A stretch of 42,388 nt of DNA from Nemertoderma westbladi (Eukaryota; Xenacoelomorpha; Nemertodermatida; Nemertodermatidae), in the NCBI GenBank assembly GCA_032718475.1, contig JAUCBJ010001954.1, positions 1 through 42,388 on the forward strand, given 5' to 3'. This document shows, piece by piece, positions 8,649-18,188 of the stretch (its first letter is position 1; each line of letters opens with the position of its first letter). Both the position numbers and the translations under genes were made by a program. The notes beneath the pieces are model-generated. The model worked only from the letters and a program-made list of their open reading frames with translations, did not search any database and was not told the origin of the DNA.

Positions 8649-10155
8649 AATACGAAAAATATTACAAGTGATAAATTTTAAACCGTATCGCTGTAATAAA
8701 TTGACACCATAGTTCTCACTCTAAAATTGTGATGTAAAACAATAGAGAAGATAAGGGATCGCTTTTCTCATTGCTATTAGTAATACAGCGACCTCGTATC
8801 TTCTCTATTGTTTTACAACTCCAAGGTCGGAATCAGTATCATTTTATGTGGTGTCGTTTTCCGACCATCGAATATACAACGAATAAGATAATGTAGAAAT
8901 TATTAAGGAAATAACACAATTTCAGAGTGAGAACAAAAGTATCAATATATTACCATGAAGATTACTACAAGTGATGAATTTTATTAAAAACATTCAGTTT
9001 ATATAAATTTGCGATGTGGCACGTAGTCAACGAAGAAGATGTGGGACGTGTCATAATCATTGACGAATAAGAAAAGAGATGTGATGCAACGTGGATGAAT
9101 GGTTGGTTGCTTGCATGGATAGGAAATACGTGAAAGAATATGAATCATAGGGTTGTGTATAATAATCAATAATTATTATAATAAAAACGCACAGTATAAT
9201 GTTAGCAGTGGTAGCCTTTCAATATGGCACAGATGCTGTGGGATTGGTTAGGTTGAGTAACTATGGAAATGTTCGTATACGTGTAGCCGGAACGTGGCGG
9301 AATTTCACGTATCATAGTGGTGGACTGGTGACGGCTGTCGAAGAGTAGCACTAACTAACGGTAGGTTAAATCGTTGAGTTGGCAATCGATATAATATATG
9401 CGTGTAGTTGGTGGCCACGTCGCCATCATATACAGTATACAGCGGTGATGATGCGGTGAAAAGGTGAATAACATTAGGGTTAGTTAGTCAGTAGTCGAGT
9501 TAGGCTACGCTACGCTACGATTGGTTGATGGCAACTGCCGATCGATGGATGGTGGTGACAGATGTGGCCCGCGTCGCAATTTAGCACCAGAATTTGGCAT
9601 TTTTTAATTGCCTCCGAACGAAATGTGCATAGCCCAGGCTTAGGGAGGACTTCTGCGAGGGCCATGCTTTATCTACTACTCTAGTTACAGGACCAGATTT
9701 GCCCTAGTAAGAGGGTCTATGCAGCTACAGGTGACACCTCCTTTATGCTGCATGGAGGTGGCAAGTTTTCTTGATCAATGACCTAGAATACCTGACCTGA
9801 CCATTGATACTTCAACCTGGCGGTTGAAGTTTTCTGTGCGTTCGGTTCGGTAAGAGCGATATTGCTCTAATGCTGTAGGGTTGAATAGCGTGGGGTTTAC
9901 GATAAGGAGATCTTCAATGAATGTTTATAAATATAAATATATAATAATAATATTAATATATAATTATAAATATAAATAATGTTAGTAATACGGCTTTGTT
10001 TTTTTTTAAATAATGCCTGCTACTTAACCTTTTTATATCATCTGCCCGGAAATATACATGGAAATTCATTATTTTTAATATTGTAAAACTACTCTGCACT
10101 AGAAAAAAACGATGTTGTACTTAAACTTAAATTTGTTTAATTTTACTAGCACCTT
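8649..10155. other. Non-coding stretch without a supported gene
   Basis: There is no ORF of note on either strand. It contains the interrupted inverted repeat at 8712-8934, an imperfect 18-bp direct repeat (TACAAGTGATAAATTTTA-type) near 8664 and 8967, a perfect 9-bp stem with a 4-base loop at 9809-9830 (ACTTCAACC/GGTTGAAGT), and an AT-rich block at 9920-9980. It could be the regulatory or terminal part of the virus-like module. Confidence 0.6.
8712..8934. repeat. Interrupted inverted repeat upstream of the virus-like module
   Basis: The left arm 8712-8762 is continuous. Its inner 30 bases (8733-8762) pair with 8788-8817 with 27 of 30 matches, including a perfect 20-base stretch. Its outer 22 bases (8712-8733) pair with 8913-8934 with 20 of 22 matches. 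The right arm is split by 95 unpaired bases (8818-8912). It may be a palindromic MITE with an insertion in one arm, or a cruciform-forming origin or terminus of the neighbouring module. Confidence 0.8.
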
Positions 10156-10339
10156 GTGAATATCCGTCACCATCAGAATTTCCACTTAATTAACCCACTT
10201 TACTTACCTAATTTTAATTTATTTTACTTATCCTTATTTTTAATTTTGCCAACCTTTTACTTGTACGTAATTAGCCAATCATTGGCTACAATTAATTGTG
10301 ACATTGCATGCAATTCCAAATATTTATTTTTAATGATTA

Positions 10340-10720
10340 TTTTTAGTTGATGGTGTATGAAATTAACCCTAGACCTGTTGCAATCTGCTATCGTACGTGC
10401 AGTAGATCCATTTGCACATATCGTACTTTACCCCATTATTTTTTAGAGGACCCCCAGGGAGATGAGGCTAAGCCTCATGGGGCTATCCTACGAGACATAT
10501 TTGCCGTTTTATACCATACCGGTAACATAACTACATTATTTTATTTATCTTATCAATAGTACATTTACCGGTATAATCCATTTGGTTGTTGTATTACAGT
10601 TACAGTATTACTTATTTTCTCAATAAACCAACCAATACCAACTGCAACTCGCGATTCGAAGTCGAAACAACGACCAGGGTCTCAGATTGTATATTGGCGC
10701 TGGCGCTGCTCTACGAGACA
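10340..10720 (+). other. Possible LTR end and primer-binding site remnant
   Basis: The segment has a short perfect hairpin (ATGAGGC/GCCTCAT, 10462-10478), an AATAAA (10621-10626), and then TTGGCGCTGGCGC near 10696, which resembles a TGGCGC-type primer-binding site. A plus-strand frame just downstream reads CKRCKKGYHPAKVWC, a near-canonical zinc knuckle with one extra residue. Together these suggest the 3' end of an LTR and the start of a degraded gag. No partner LTR or pol was found, so this is tentative. The 10720-11380 stretch shows no other recognisable gene. Confidence 0.25.
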
Positions 10721-11383
10721 ATGTAAACGATGTAAGAAGGGTTACCATCCAGCGAAAGTCTGGTGCATTCCGCGGACTGTGCGGGAAACTAGACCACCCA
10801 CCAGACGTCCATTGCACTCGCGTACATGGCAGCATGGTCTGCCAAGGGTTACAAGGGTCCAGATCGCCTGGGAACTGCGGTTGTGTTTGCCAACAACCAC
10901 AGACTATATTAACTACGGGTACGTCACAGAGATAGTTGCCTTATCCAACAACAAACAAGGTTAACTACGAGGCGTCGAAAGGGACATTCAACAACTTCCA
11001 AGTGGATGAAATGAGACTGCAGTAAGCAAACGCAAGTACCATCTCGGTAAACGAATGTGCAGGAGTCGGGTGTACTCAGTGGTTATCCACAGCAGTGCAG
11101 GTTTCTCCAAGCAAGAAGGCACATAAGATGTTTGTCCAGACAGCCAGACAGTCCCAGATCGTACTGGACCAGTACCGCGCGATCCTATCCGTCATCTGGC
11201 AGCGCGCAATGCTATTGTCACCACCGATGCCCATAAGAGTTACCATACCATTGTCAGAGGCGTCCGAAAATATGTCGACCATAGAATTGTCAATCACTCG
11301 GGGAATCCAGGCGCTTCCAAGTTTGTGACAGATAGTCGTATTCATACCAATCATATTTGTAATTAATTGTTTTGTTTTGGCCT

Positions 11384-11545
11384 ATATTGTTTAATTTTGT
11401 AATGTTAATATTGTGGGAATTTGTTATTGTTTAATTTTTAATAATGCAGTAAATTGTATATTGTTTATGTTTACCCTAGGCCTAATGAGGATGGCTAAAA
11501 CGTCTGTCCTTATCTGATCTGCTCTGATCTGACGGTATCTGACAC
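11384..11545. repeat. Dispersed repeat shared with 31200-31450
   Basis: Two blocks recur near 31.2-31.45 kb. The block at 11384-11460 (ATTGTTTAATTTT..TTAATATTGTG..TTGTTATTGTTTAATTTTTAAT) is in direct orientation there. The block at 11475-11545 (TAGGCCT..CGTCTGTCCTTATCTGATCTG) is inverted there. The second block carries GATCTGA-type short tandem units. It immediately precedes the SINE. Confidence 0.7.
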
Positions 11546-11564
11546 TTGTTCCACCTTTGTTCAG

Positions 11565-11870
11565 AGTGCACCTTGGTGTAGTGGTTATATAGAATTCACA
11601 TATCTCGGAGGTTGTGGGTTCAACCCCGGCGTGGGGGCCAAGGTAGTTTTCGTTTCGGCACGAATGTTTTGAAGGGTTTAGCGAGGCATCTCTGCCTTGC
11701 ATCCTTAAATGGTAGCTAAATGAGTACTGGACTTTCTGCCCTTGTCGGCCAGCATGTGAAGTTTCCCCGGTATTCCCCTTAAATCCGGGGGGGGGGGTCA
11801 ATATAACACCTCCCGCTCTGAAACTAACGATACTAACTAAAAGACTAACTGAAACGAACTAAAAGGAATT
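11565..11870 (+). repeat. tRNA-derived SINE
   Basis: An internal Pol III promoter is visible: box A TGGTGTAGTGG (11574-11584) and box B GGTTCAACCCC (11617-11627), 32 bases apart as in a tRNA. A tRNA-unrelated body of about 180 bases follows, with a G run at 11788-11797. The tail at 11822-11870 is built from ACTAA-type units, typical of a SINE 3' tail. No intact cloverleaf is needed for this call, and it is not a functional tRNA gene. Confidence 0.75.
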
Positions 11871-11933
11871 CAAATCAAATAAGCTAGAAATCTTAAATTT
11901 GTTTTTAGAGGCTGGTGCCAAATTTTGGTGCCG

Positions 11934-11969
11934 GCCCATGTGAAGAATACCGCCCATGTGAAGAATACC
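11934..11969. repeat. 18-bp tandem duplication
   Basis: GCCCATGTGAAGAATACC occurs twice back to back. Non-coding context. Confidence 0.9.
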
Positions 11970-12142
11970 AGGATTTCACTTTTCGGTCGATTTTTTATTG
12001 GTCGATATTTTTTATTAAATTTATCTTTATTAAGTGTTTTATGCGCGTGCGCGATGTCCTTTATTTTTTGAGGGGGGTGATCTATTGATCAGTCAGTTGG
12101 ACGGTTAGTAAGAAAAGAAGGTGGGTGTAAACAAGCCGCCGC

Positions 12143-12350
12143 GGTAACATATTCTCCTTTCCCTCAATTGCAGAATTGGTAGGTAACAAAATCGTTTATT
12201 GTTTTGGTTAGAAAACCCTGTCTCGGTAACCTGCTCCTTTCCCTCAATTTGTAGGTAAAACGTCGTTTATTGTTTTGGTTAGAAATTACAGCCGCTGTAA
12301 CCTGCTCTTTTCCTTCCATTGGAAGGTAACAACAGCGTTTATTAATTCCC
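12143..12350. repeat. Three-copy minisatellite, ~65-80 bp unit
   Basis: Three diverged copies share GGTAAC, CTCCTTTCCCTCAATT, GTAGGTAA and CGTTTATTGTTTTGGTTAGAAA landmarks, starting near 12143, 12225 and 12295. The third copy is truncated at its end. Confidence 0.8.
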
Positions 12351-12359
12351 ATCCACCTT

Positions 12360-12815
12360 CCCATATTCCTTCATCGTCTGAGTATAAACTCCACTGTATC
12401 AGCTGGCAATATGGGGCATGTTAAGTGTTTCGTCATACAGTATAACACTACACAGTAGGCCTAGAGAGATACCCCTTCCCTTTAGCTGTTTAGCGTAACA
12501 AACAAACAATAAATATTTTAAATGTAATGTATTAATAAGTATCATTACTTAATTAATAATATTAATTATAATTAATATATTTAACTTTATGTGTGGTTAT
12601 TTGGTAATAACCCAAGAAAACTAAGTAATAAAATATCTGTTATTTTATTGAGACTAGCAGTTATCTCTCATTACTGCTGTACTGCCTATTGTACTACACC
12701 GGACATATCTGTCTCCAACGACCTAATCAAGCTAACTATCTCAGTATATACTTTAACACCACCACAAACATAGTTCCGTACTGTATCAAAACTGTTCCGT
12801 ACGGGAACTACCACA
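12360..12815 (-). repeat. Probable Gypsy-type LTR, right edge only
   Basis: On the minus strand a purine tract (GAGGGAGGG, 12816-12824) is followed by TGTGGTAGTTCCC, a typical LTR start. This puts the LTR's right edge at 12815. The left edge cannot be fixed and the start given here is only a guess. No second copy is present in the window. Confidence 0.35.
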
Positions 12816-12847
12816 CCCTCCCTCAAGCTCCAAAGGAGTTTATATAG

Positions 12848-13144
12848 TTATAGGCGCCGAGGAGGGCGTCGCTGCCGAGTAGGGTATCGGCTGGGGGTGC
12901 GCTGCCGGATTGCGCGGGTCTGAGTTAATTGGGGGTCCCAAGATACAGTTTTTGGGGGCTGGGTGGGGTCGACGTCCGCCACAGCCTGGGGATCAGGGGA
13001 CCCTGGCGTCGCAGGGTTGTCCAGAACCACTGGATGTGCAGGAATAGTGCTGGTGAGTGGTAGGGATGTGGAGTCACACAGGAGGAATCTGCGGTTCCGA
13101 GAAATGGTACGGCCAGAGGGTGTCGGGAAGGGAAGGAGAAACAC
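12848..13144 (-). pseudogene. Gypsy-like polyprotein C-terminus
   Basis: About 98 codons, minus strand, Pro/Arg-rich, ending SRYPTRQRRPPRRL. That basic Pro-rich ending is a familiar terminus of Gypsy/Ty3-type polyproteins. A purine tract and LTR-like start follow within 35 bases. Upstream the register is closed and no integrase is recognisable before the BEL LTR begins, so only the tail of an old element remains. The 13145-13551 stretch contains no gene I can support. Confidence 0.4.
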
Positions 13145-13872
13145 ACAATGGAGGGGTCAGGGGCCAAACCCCTAACCGAGAGAGAACACAGGGAGTGAAG
13201 GGAAACACTCCAAAGGGTGCCAACAAGGGTATTAGCCAATGGGGGGACAGCATCGACTAAGTACTGTAACGGCCAAACCCGTGCAGTATATATTACCGGT
13301 CGATGCAATCAGTTATTCAGTTTACTCAGTCAGCACAGTAGGGTGGAACGGTGACTTCTATCACCGTCCGCTACCGCCATCATACTTATCTACCGGTAAC
13401 TGTGCCATACTATACTAAAAGCCTATATATCAACTATATTATACCTTATACATATAACCGAACATCAGAACTCTTTTACCTTTCACACACGGCGGGGACG
13501 CGTAGATAGAAAACCCAACGGATAAACCGGGATCCGTAGATCCCGTCACATTGGACCACCCGAACGGTAATCCTGAATCGTCCGACGTTCAATCCTTGTA
13601 CTTCAACCTCGACGTGCCAGATTCCTGGCTCAACTTGGATTATATCAATGGGTGTGATCGATACTTCCATTCCCTGTTAACAACTCTCCAAATATGTGAT
13701 CTGCCGACTACGAGTTGGTTAGATCGAGTTTGTTGATTAATTAAACCACGACTTAGTCTTAACTCAAATACCAGAGTTTCCTCGTAGTGGGTGCTGGCAA
13801 GCACGTAGAGAGTTTTGAAGAGTATTGTAGGATTCTCAACTTCCACCAGTTGAAGTTGGCCGCGTATTATTC

Positions 13873-13899
13873 TCAATTTTGACACCCTGTCAAAATTGA
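13873..13899. promoter_or_regulatory. Perfect 12-bp stem-loop in the LTR
   Basis: TCAATTTTGACA, a three-base loop CCC, then TGTCAAAATTGA. The same hairpin is at 26569-26595 in the other LTR. A second, weaker stem (CAACTTC/GAAGTTG) lies just before it. It may be an RNA structure in the leader or a protein-binding palindrome. Confidence 0.85.
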
Positions 13900-14289
13900 C
13901 CGTAATTATTCTCAATTTTGTTGCCGTTATCCCAACACCAGGAGGGAAAAACGCCGATGCTGGAGATGTGACTTTACAGACCACCGAGCCCCGGCCAGTC
14001 ACCGGATATTGATTGTGGAGAAGGAATGATTTCTGAGATGCAGGTTGCGGTTGAGAAAAAGCTGCATTAGTTGGATATACTCTTTAATGTAACTGAACTC
14101 TGTTGAACCTGATTGAGAATAATTTTGGGCTTCCCCAAATCAATATACACCAAATATTCACAATAACTATACACGACAATATAAATCCCTACAGTATATT
14201 ATTTAATTACCCACTGTTCGCTCAGATTTTAGCCTAACTAATGTTCCCCAGATTTTCCCTCGGTCCTAGTCTTGATGCCGTAGTGTCGG

Positions 14290-15110
14290 TGTCGGTCGAC
14301 CCTGTCGCGTGTCCGTTCCACCCCTCCCGAACCCCGAAGGGAACGATCATCGAGAACCAGCACGGCTTGGCTAAGGGTCGGTCCAGTCGGTAGACTCTGT
14401 CGCGTATCCGTACCACCCCTCTCGAACCCTGAAGGGATCGGTCATCGAGAACCAGTACGGCTTGGCTAGGAGTCTGTCGTGTCGGTGGACCCGTTCGCGT
14501 GTCCGTCCCACCCCTCACGAACCCCGAAGGGTTCAATCATCGAGAACCAGTACGGCTTGGCTAGGGGTCCGTCGGTTCATCGCAGAAACCCAACCACCTA
14601 GGCTTTCCGAGTCCCTTTCAGGCTCGTAGTCGCTTCAGCAGCCGAGAAACTGCTCCGAACAGTCGGTAGGCCAGTAGAGTCTAGTCCTTTGTCTTTCGAC
14701 CCCGTCGCGTGTCCGTCCCACCCCTCACGAACCCCGAAGGGGACGATCATCGAGAACCAGTACGGCTTGGCTAAGGGGTCTGTCGTCGGTTCCCGTCGCA
14801 AATCCCTGGTGCAAGCAGCTGGCGTTCCGATGTCCTTTTCAGGCTCGTAGTAACTGCTGTTGACCAGAGACCGCTAAGGGCAGTCCTCGTCAAACCCTTC
14901 CTCTGTAAGTCGGTAGACCCTTTCGCGTGTCCGTCCCACCCCTCACGAACCCCGAAGGGAACGATCATCGAGAACCAGTACGGCTTGGCTAGGGGTCTGT
15001 CGTGTCGTTTCCCGTCGCAAGTCCCTGACACAAGCAGCTGGCGTTCCGATGTCCTTTTCAGGCTCGTAATAACTGCTGTTGGCCAGGGACCGCTAAGGGC
15101 AGTCCTTGTC
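14290..15110 (-). repeat. LTR subrepeats with UUCG-type hairpins
   Basis: Five units of about 75 bases share GCGTGTCCGTCCCACCCCT, a hairpin, ATCATCGAGAACCAG and CGGCTTGGCTA. In the sense (minus) strand the hairpin is GAACCC-TTCG-GGGTTC in the best unit (14519-14534). Four of five units keep the C(UUCG)G loop and one has UUCA. Between units lies a ~27-bp motif (GTTCCGAGTCCCTTTCAGG-type) and repeats of GACCGCTAAGGGCAGTCC. The same array is at 26990-27810. Confidence 0.85.
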
Positions 15111-15412
15111 CTTTAGGCCTGGCGCGTTACCAAATCCACCTCTACAGGCAGCAGGAAGTTGGCCAGGGCCTAATAGTAATCAGGCTAACCTGAATACTGC
15201 TTGAATTTTCCATCCCCCCCTGGCCCTTATAAACATGAAATTAGTCCCGTACCCTGTAAGTCGCCCCAAAGTTCGCCCATAAATCGCCCCCAGTTTATAG
15301 AATGTGCCCAAAACCCATGGTCCCGCACCCAGTAGTAATATCGGAATAATCATTTTAAATTAATACAAAAAATATTCAACTCGCGTTATGGAAAGTTGAA
15401 ATACCGCGAACA

Positions 15413-15425
15413 GTCCCCCCCAATG
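15413..15425 (-). promoter_or_regulatory. Polypurine tract
   Basis: The minus strand reads ATTGGGGGGGAC immediately before the TGTTCGC start of the 3' LTR. This is the expected plus-strand priming site. The remaining bases to 15587 are AT-rich and hold no gene. Confidence 0.7.
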
Positions 15426-15587
15426 ACCTTCGTGAAGTCTGTTGGTAGATTGAGTTTGCGTAGGTCATTCCCAATATAAAAAAACCCAAATTTAATATTG
15501 CATAGTTTTAATTAATTTGGCCTAGAGTTTATATTTATATGTATAAAAATAAATGTTCGATAAATGTTCCTGGAATATCCCGATCCA

Positions 15588-16262
15588 CTATTTCTTTCTC
15601 TGATACGCCTTTCGCCTCTTCGCCCGTCGGCTCTCGTCGATCGCAATAGCTGGTAGAGGAGCGTCAACATCCATCGTGAGCAACGCTTCGGCTTGTCTCC
15701 TGGCGGCTCTTCCTTTCGATGGCATCGGGATCATATCGGTTCGCCGTTCCAACTCGGAGTTGCGAGCCTCGAGGAACCACTCTCCGTCACCGAACTCCTC
15801 TTTATACGAGTATAAGCGTCTAATGACTTCGAATGGGCCGAATAATCCAGCGCTCAGCAACAAATCCACATAATGGAAAGGCAGCGTGGCCGACGTGTGG
15901 AGGCGTTCCGGGAAGGAGAAGTACCCGCACGCCATCTCCTGCGCGATATTCCGAGCGTTTCTCCGAACCTTGGTCTTTATGTGGCTGTTTGCGTATGTTT
16001 CAAACATGACCATATTTCCCATAGCGGTAACGTCTTTGGTAGGACATTTGATATAGCAGCGGGGGCTAGAGGAATGTCCACGGAAACCGCACGTGGTGCA
16101 GAGGTTATATAGGATCGGACAGACGGAAACGTCGTGGCCCGATGTCGCGCAGTATGGGCAATAGAGTATCCCGAGGAGCTGGAGGCATGAATCGGTAACC
16201 CGATTCCTTCTACCGCGTGGGCACTGCTCCGAACCACAGTCACCGCACACCTCCAACTGCAT
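15588..16262 (-). CDS. CCHC zinc-knuckle protein (second cargo ORF of the BEL element)
   Basis: 224 codons, ATG at 16262, beginning three bases after the stop of the 640-codon ORF, which suggests coupled translation. The N-terminal ~75 residues are Cys-rich: CGDCGSEQC, then a canonical C-x2-C-x4-H-x4-C knuckle (CPYCATSGHDVSVC) and a second near-canonical one (CTTCGFRGHSSSPRC). The middle is helical and the C-terminus very basic (RRAKRRK), resembling a nucleocapsid or NLS. It probably binds nucleic acid. It lies at the env position of the retroelement but has no signal peptide or membrane segment, so it is not an envelope. No family recognised. Confidence 0.7.
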   Translation of the reverse strand: MQLEVCGDCGSEQCPRGRRNRVTDSCLQLLGILYCPYCATSGHDVSVCPILYNLCTTCGFRGHSSSPRCYIKCPTKDVTAMGNMVMFETYANSHIKTKVRRNARNIAQEMACGYFSFPERLHTSATLPFHYVDLLLSAGLFGPFEVIRRLYSYKEEFGDGEWFLEARNSELERRTDMIPMPSKGRAARRQAEALLTMDVDAPLPAIAIDESRRAKRRKAYQRKK

Positions 16263-16265
16263 CTC

Positions 16266-18188
16266 TCAACCGGGGAATATCGGAATCGGGACGCCGACGT
16301 GATACTCGAGTCGTCGGTCGCTCTTCTGAATATTCGCAGTGGTCGGTAGCCCGCGGAAGGCTGGGCTTTTGCGTAGTAGGTCCTCGCTACGATAACCTTC
16401 TTTGTGTCCCGTCGGTCTCAACTCGGACGACCGTTTCTGGCGGTGGATCCATTCGGTTTGCTCGGCGTACCAACGGGTTAGTCGCATCGGATCCTGAGGA
16501 ACGGAGGGTGTAGTAGCCACCGCTGGTCGGCGAAGAGGTGCCGGGGTTTTCGACGGAGGGATTCCGAGGAGATCGTCGGGAGTCGGCGCAGCGCTGGGGC
16601 CCTTCTCGACCAATATCGCTGAGCGGGTGCGTTGATTGCTGGTACTCGGAATCTCCGACGACCAGTCTTCGCCACCCAGGAAAGGATACGGGGATAACCT
16701 TTGGCACGTATCGCCGAAGTCGTTTAACGCGAAGGTAGTAACCAACTCCCTCGCAGGGCTACCGAAGCCGAGTGGTGAGGAAACGCCCGCTTCCGTCGTT
16801 GGTTCGGCGGAGGCAACCCGTTTGGCGGCCGGTTGGTAAGCAGCCTCCGGCTCGAGTTGTCGCTTCGGGGTGGAGAGTAGAACACCCTCATTTAGCCATA
16901 TTTCTTCCCCTTCCGAAGAAATCAGAGGCTCCTCCGCACCGAGAAGTTCGGTAATCGTAGGGATGTCGTAAGGTCCGCTCTCGTCCCAGGAATCGATAAC
17001 AGCGAGTGTTTTAGTCTCTCCCGGTGTGATGTTCTCGACCGCTTTGAACGCGTGGTTTATAACCTCGTTCCAGTCGTAGTCGACGAAGGAAAGAGGAACC
17101 GCCGTAATAAGGTTATCGAGAGTTTTACAGATAAACTTAGCGACGGTGTAGCACTCCATAACGACGTAGACGTAGTTCCGTCGATCGGGATTCTCCCACC
17201 TTTGGTGTATCGTCCACTTCCGGTCAACGTCCTTCCATCGACCCTCTCGCTCGCTCTTTATTTCTAATCCCGGGTATCCACCATATATTTTATTATAGTC
17301 CCGGAATTTCTGGGGTTTGAAGTCGATGCCGCCGTTTAGCACAGTGAGGTAGCCGATCCCGGATTTCGTCGGTCTCACCTCTCGGAATCCTCGCATGAAC
17401 TCGGCGAATCGTAACCAGGCTAGTAGCGTTTGAGTGTCGACGCAATGGCTAAGGGCGTTGAGGTCGTCTCGTCTGTTTCTTCCTGAAGGAGCGTTCGCGT
17501 AGTCGTTCCGGACGTCCGCCTTTATATCCGACCCGATTTTAATGACGTCGAAGTCGAAGAGGATCTTTTGGATTTCCGGAGGTAGCAACCAGATTGCTCC
17601 GGCTGCCTGCACTTCCTGTCTGGGTGTCGGAAATATTCGACACACCAATACCAAACCGTCCAGGGTTCCGAGGACGACGACCAAGGATCGACCGTATTCT
17701 TTCGCCCCGTATTTTTCTTGGTAGTCGTCGCGATTTTGGATGGTCGATATACGTTCCTCTCGAAGCGTCGCCGTACACTCTGACAGGTTTCCCCAGTGGG
17801 CGAGGTACGTACTCTTGTCGTCGACGAAACTTTGACATCTCGCCAACGTAATCGCTTTCGAGGTGGGCGTCGCGTTTCCCTCGTTGTCGTAGATCAAACA
17901 TCGGGATCTGTAGACGCTCTGCCGGAACGTTTCCCAAAACGACGAATCGTCCCCTCCGGTTGCCTTTGCGTTCCGAGTTCTTTTCAGTCTCGTACTAGCA
18001 TCGGCTAACCGGAGGGCTCGTAGATTCTTGGAATCCGGTCCCTCTCGCCCGGTGAATTTAACGACTCGCACGTTCTCATTTAGCAGGGTGCTCCAATTTG
18101 TATCAAAGTCAGGGGATCCGGGTTGCGAATATTCCAGTAGATCTATCGTGTTACGTAATTCGCCGATAATTTGGCGATTTGGGTCCAT
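16266..18188 (-). CDS. 640-aa protein of unknown function (first cargo ORF of the BEL element)
   Basis: ATG at 18188 and a complete uninterrupted frame of 640 codons. Residues ~165-270 resemble part of a DEDD 3'-5' exonuclease fold: a hydrophobic strand pair (VVVLGTLDGLVLVCRIF), then FDVIKIGSDIKADV, which resembles the Exo II pattern, and VDTQTLLAW. The DxE of Exo I is not seen, so any such domain would probably be inactive. The C-terminal 200 residues are Pro/Ser-rich and low in complexity. A ~27-bp stretch at 17968-17995 matches a motif repeated in the LTRs and in gag. Codon use, rich in TCG and CGN, matches the retroelement gag. The position after integrase suggests acquired cargo. The function is unknown. 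Confidence 0.7.
   Translation of the reverse strand: MDPNRQIIGELRNTIDLLEYSQPGSPDFDTNWSTLLNENVRVVKFTGREGPDSKNLRALRLADASTRLKRTRNAKATGGDDSSFWETFRQSVYRSRCLIYDNEGNATPTSKAITLARCQSFVDDKSTYLAHWGNLSECTATLREERISTIQNRDDYQEKYGAKEYGRSLVVVLGTLDGLVLVCRIFPTPRQEVQAAGAIWLLPPEIQKILFDFDVIKIGSDIKADVRNDYANAPSGRNRRDDLNALSHCVDTQTLLAWLRFAEFMRGFREVRPTKSGIGYLTVLNGGIDFKPQKFRDYNKIYGGYPGLEIKSEREGRWKDVDRKWTIHQRWENPDRRNYVYVVMECYTVAKFICKTLDNLITAVPLSFVDYDWNEVINHAFKAVENITPGETKTLAVIDSWDESGPYDIPTITELLGAEEPLISSEGEEIWLNEGVLLSTPKRQLEPEAAYQPAAKRVASAEPTTEAGVSSPLGFGSPARELVTTFALNDFGDTCQRLSPYPFLGGEDWSSEIPSTSNQRTRSAILVEKGPSAAPTPDDLLGIPPSKTPAPLRRPAVATTPSVPQDPMRLTRWYAEQTEWIHRQKRSSELRPTGHKEGYRSEDLLRKSPAFRGLPTTANIQKSDRRLEYHVGVPIPIFPG

Larger units (their letters stand above)
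13552..15412 (-). repeat. 3' LTR of the BEL/Pao element
   Basis: The plus strand begins TGGACCACC and ends CGCGAACA, giving TG..CA ends. It contains a perfect 12-bp hairpin (13873-13899), five copies of a ~75-bp subrepeat with a stable stem-loop (14290-14990), and three copies of a ~27-bp motif. A G-rich purine tract lies directly outside its right end on the minus strand. Confidence 0.93.

Noticed and set aside
11565-11640. A functional tRNA gene
   Set aside because: Boxes A and B are good, but the acceptor and anticodon arms do not pair well and a SINE body and tail follow.
12925-13308. 127-codon minus-strand ORF
   Set aside because: It overlaps the Gypsy-like C-terminal frame in another register and has no recognisable features.
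14234-15031. Minus-strand ORFs of 67-100 codons in the LTRs (reading KPYWFSMIVPFG repeatedly)
   Set aside because: They follow the ~75-bp subrepeats and are interrupted in every unit. They are a by-product of the hairpin array.
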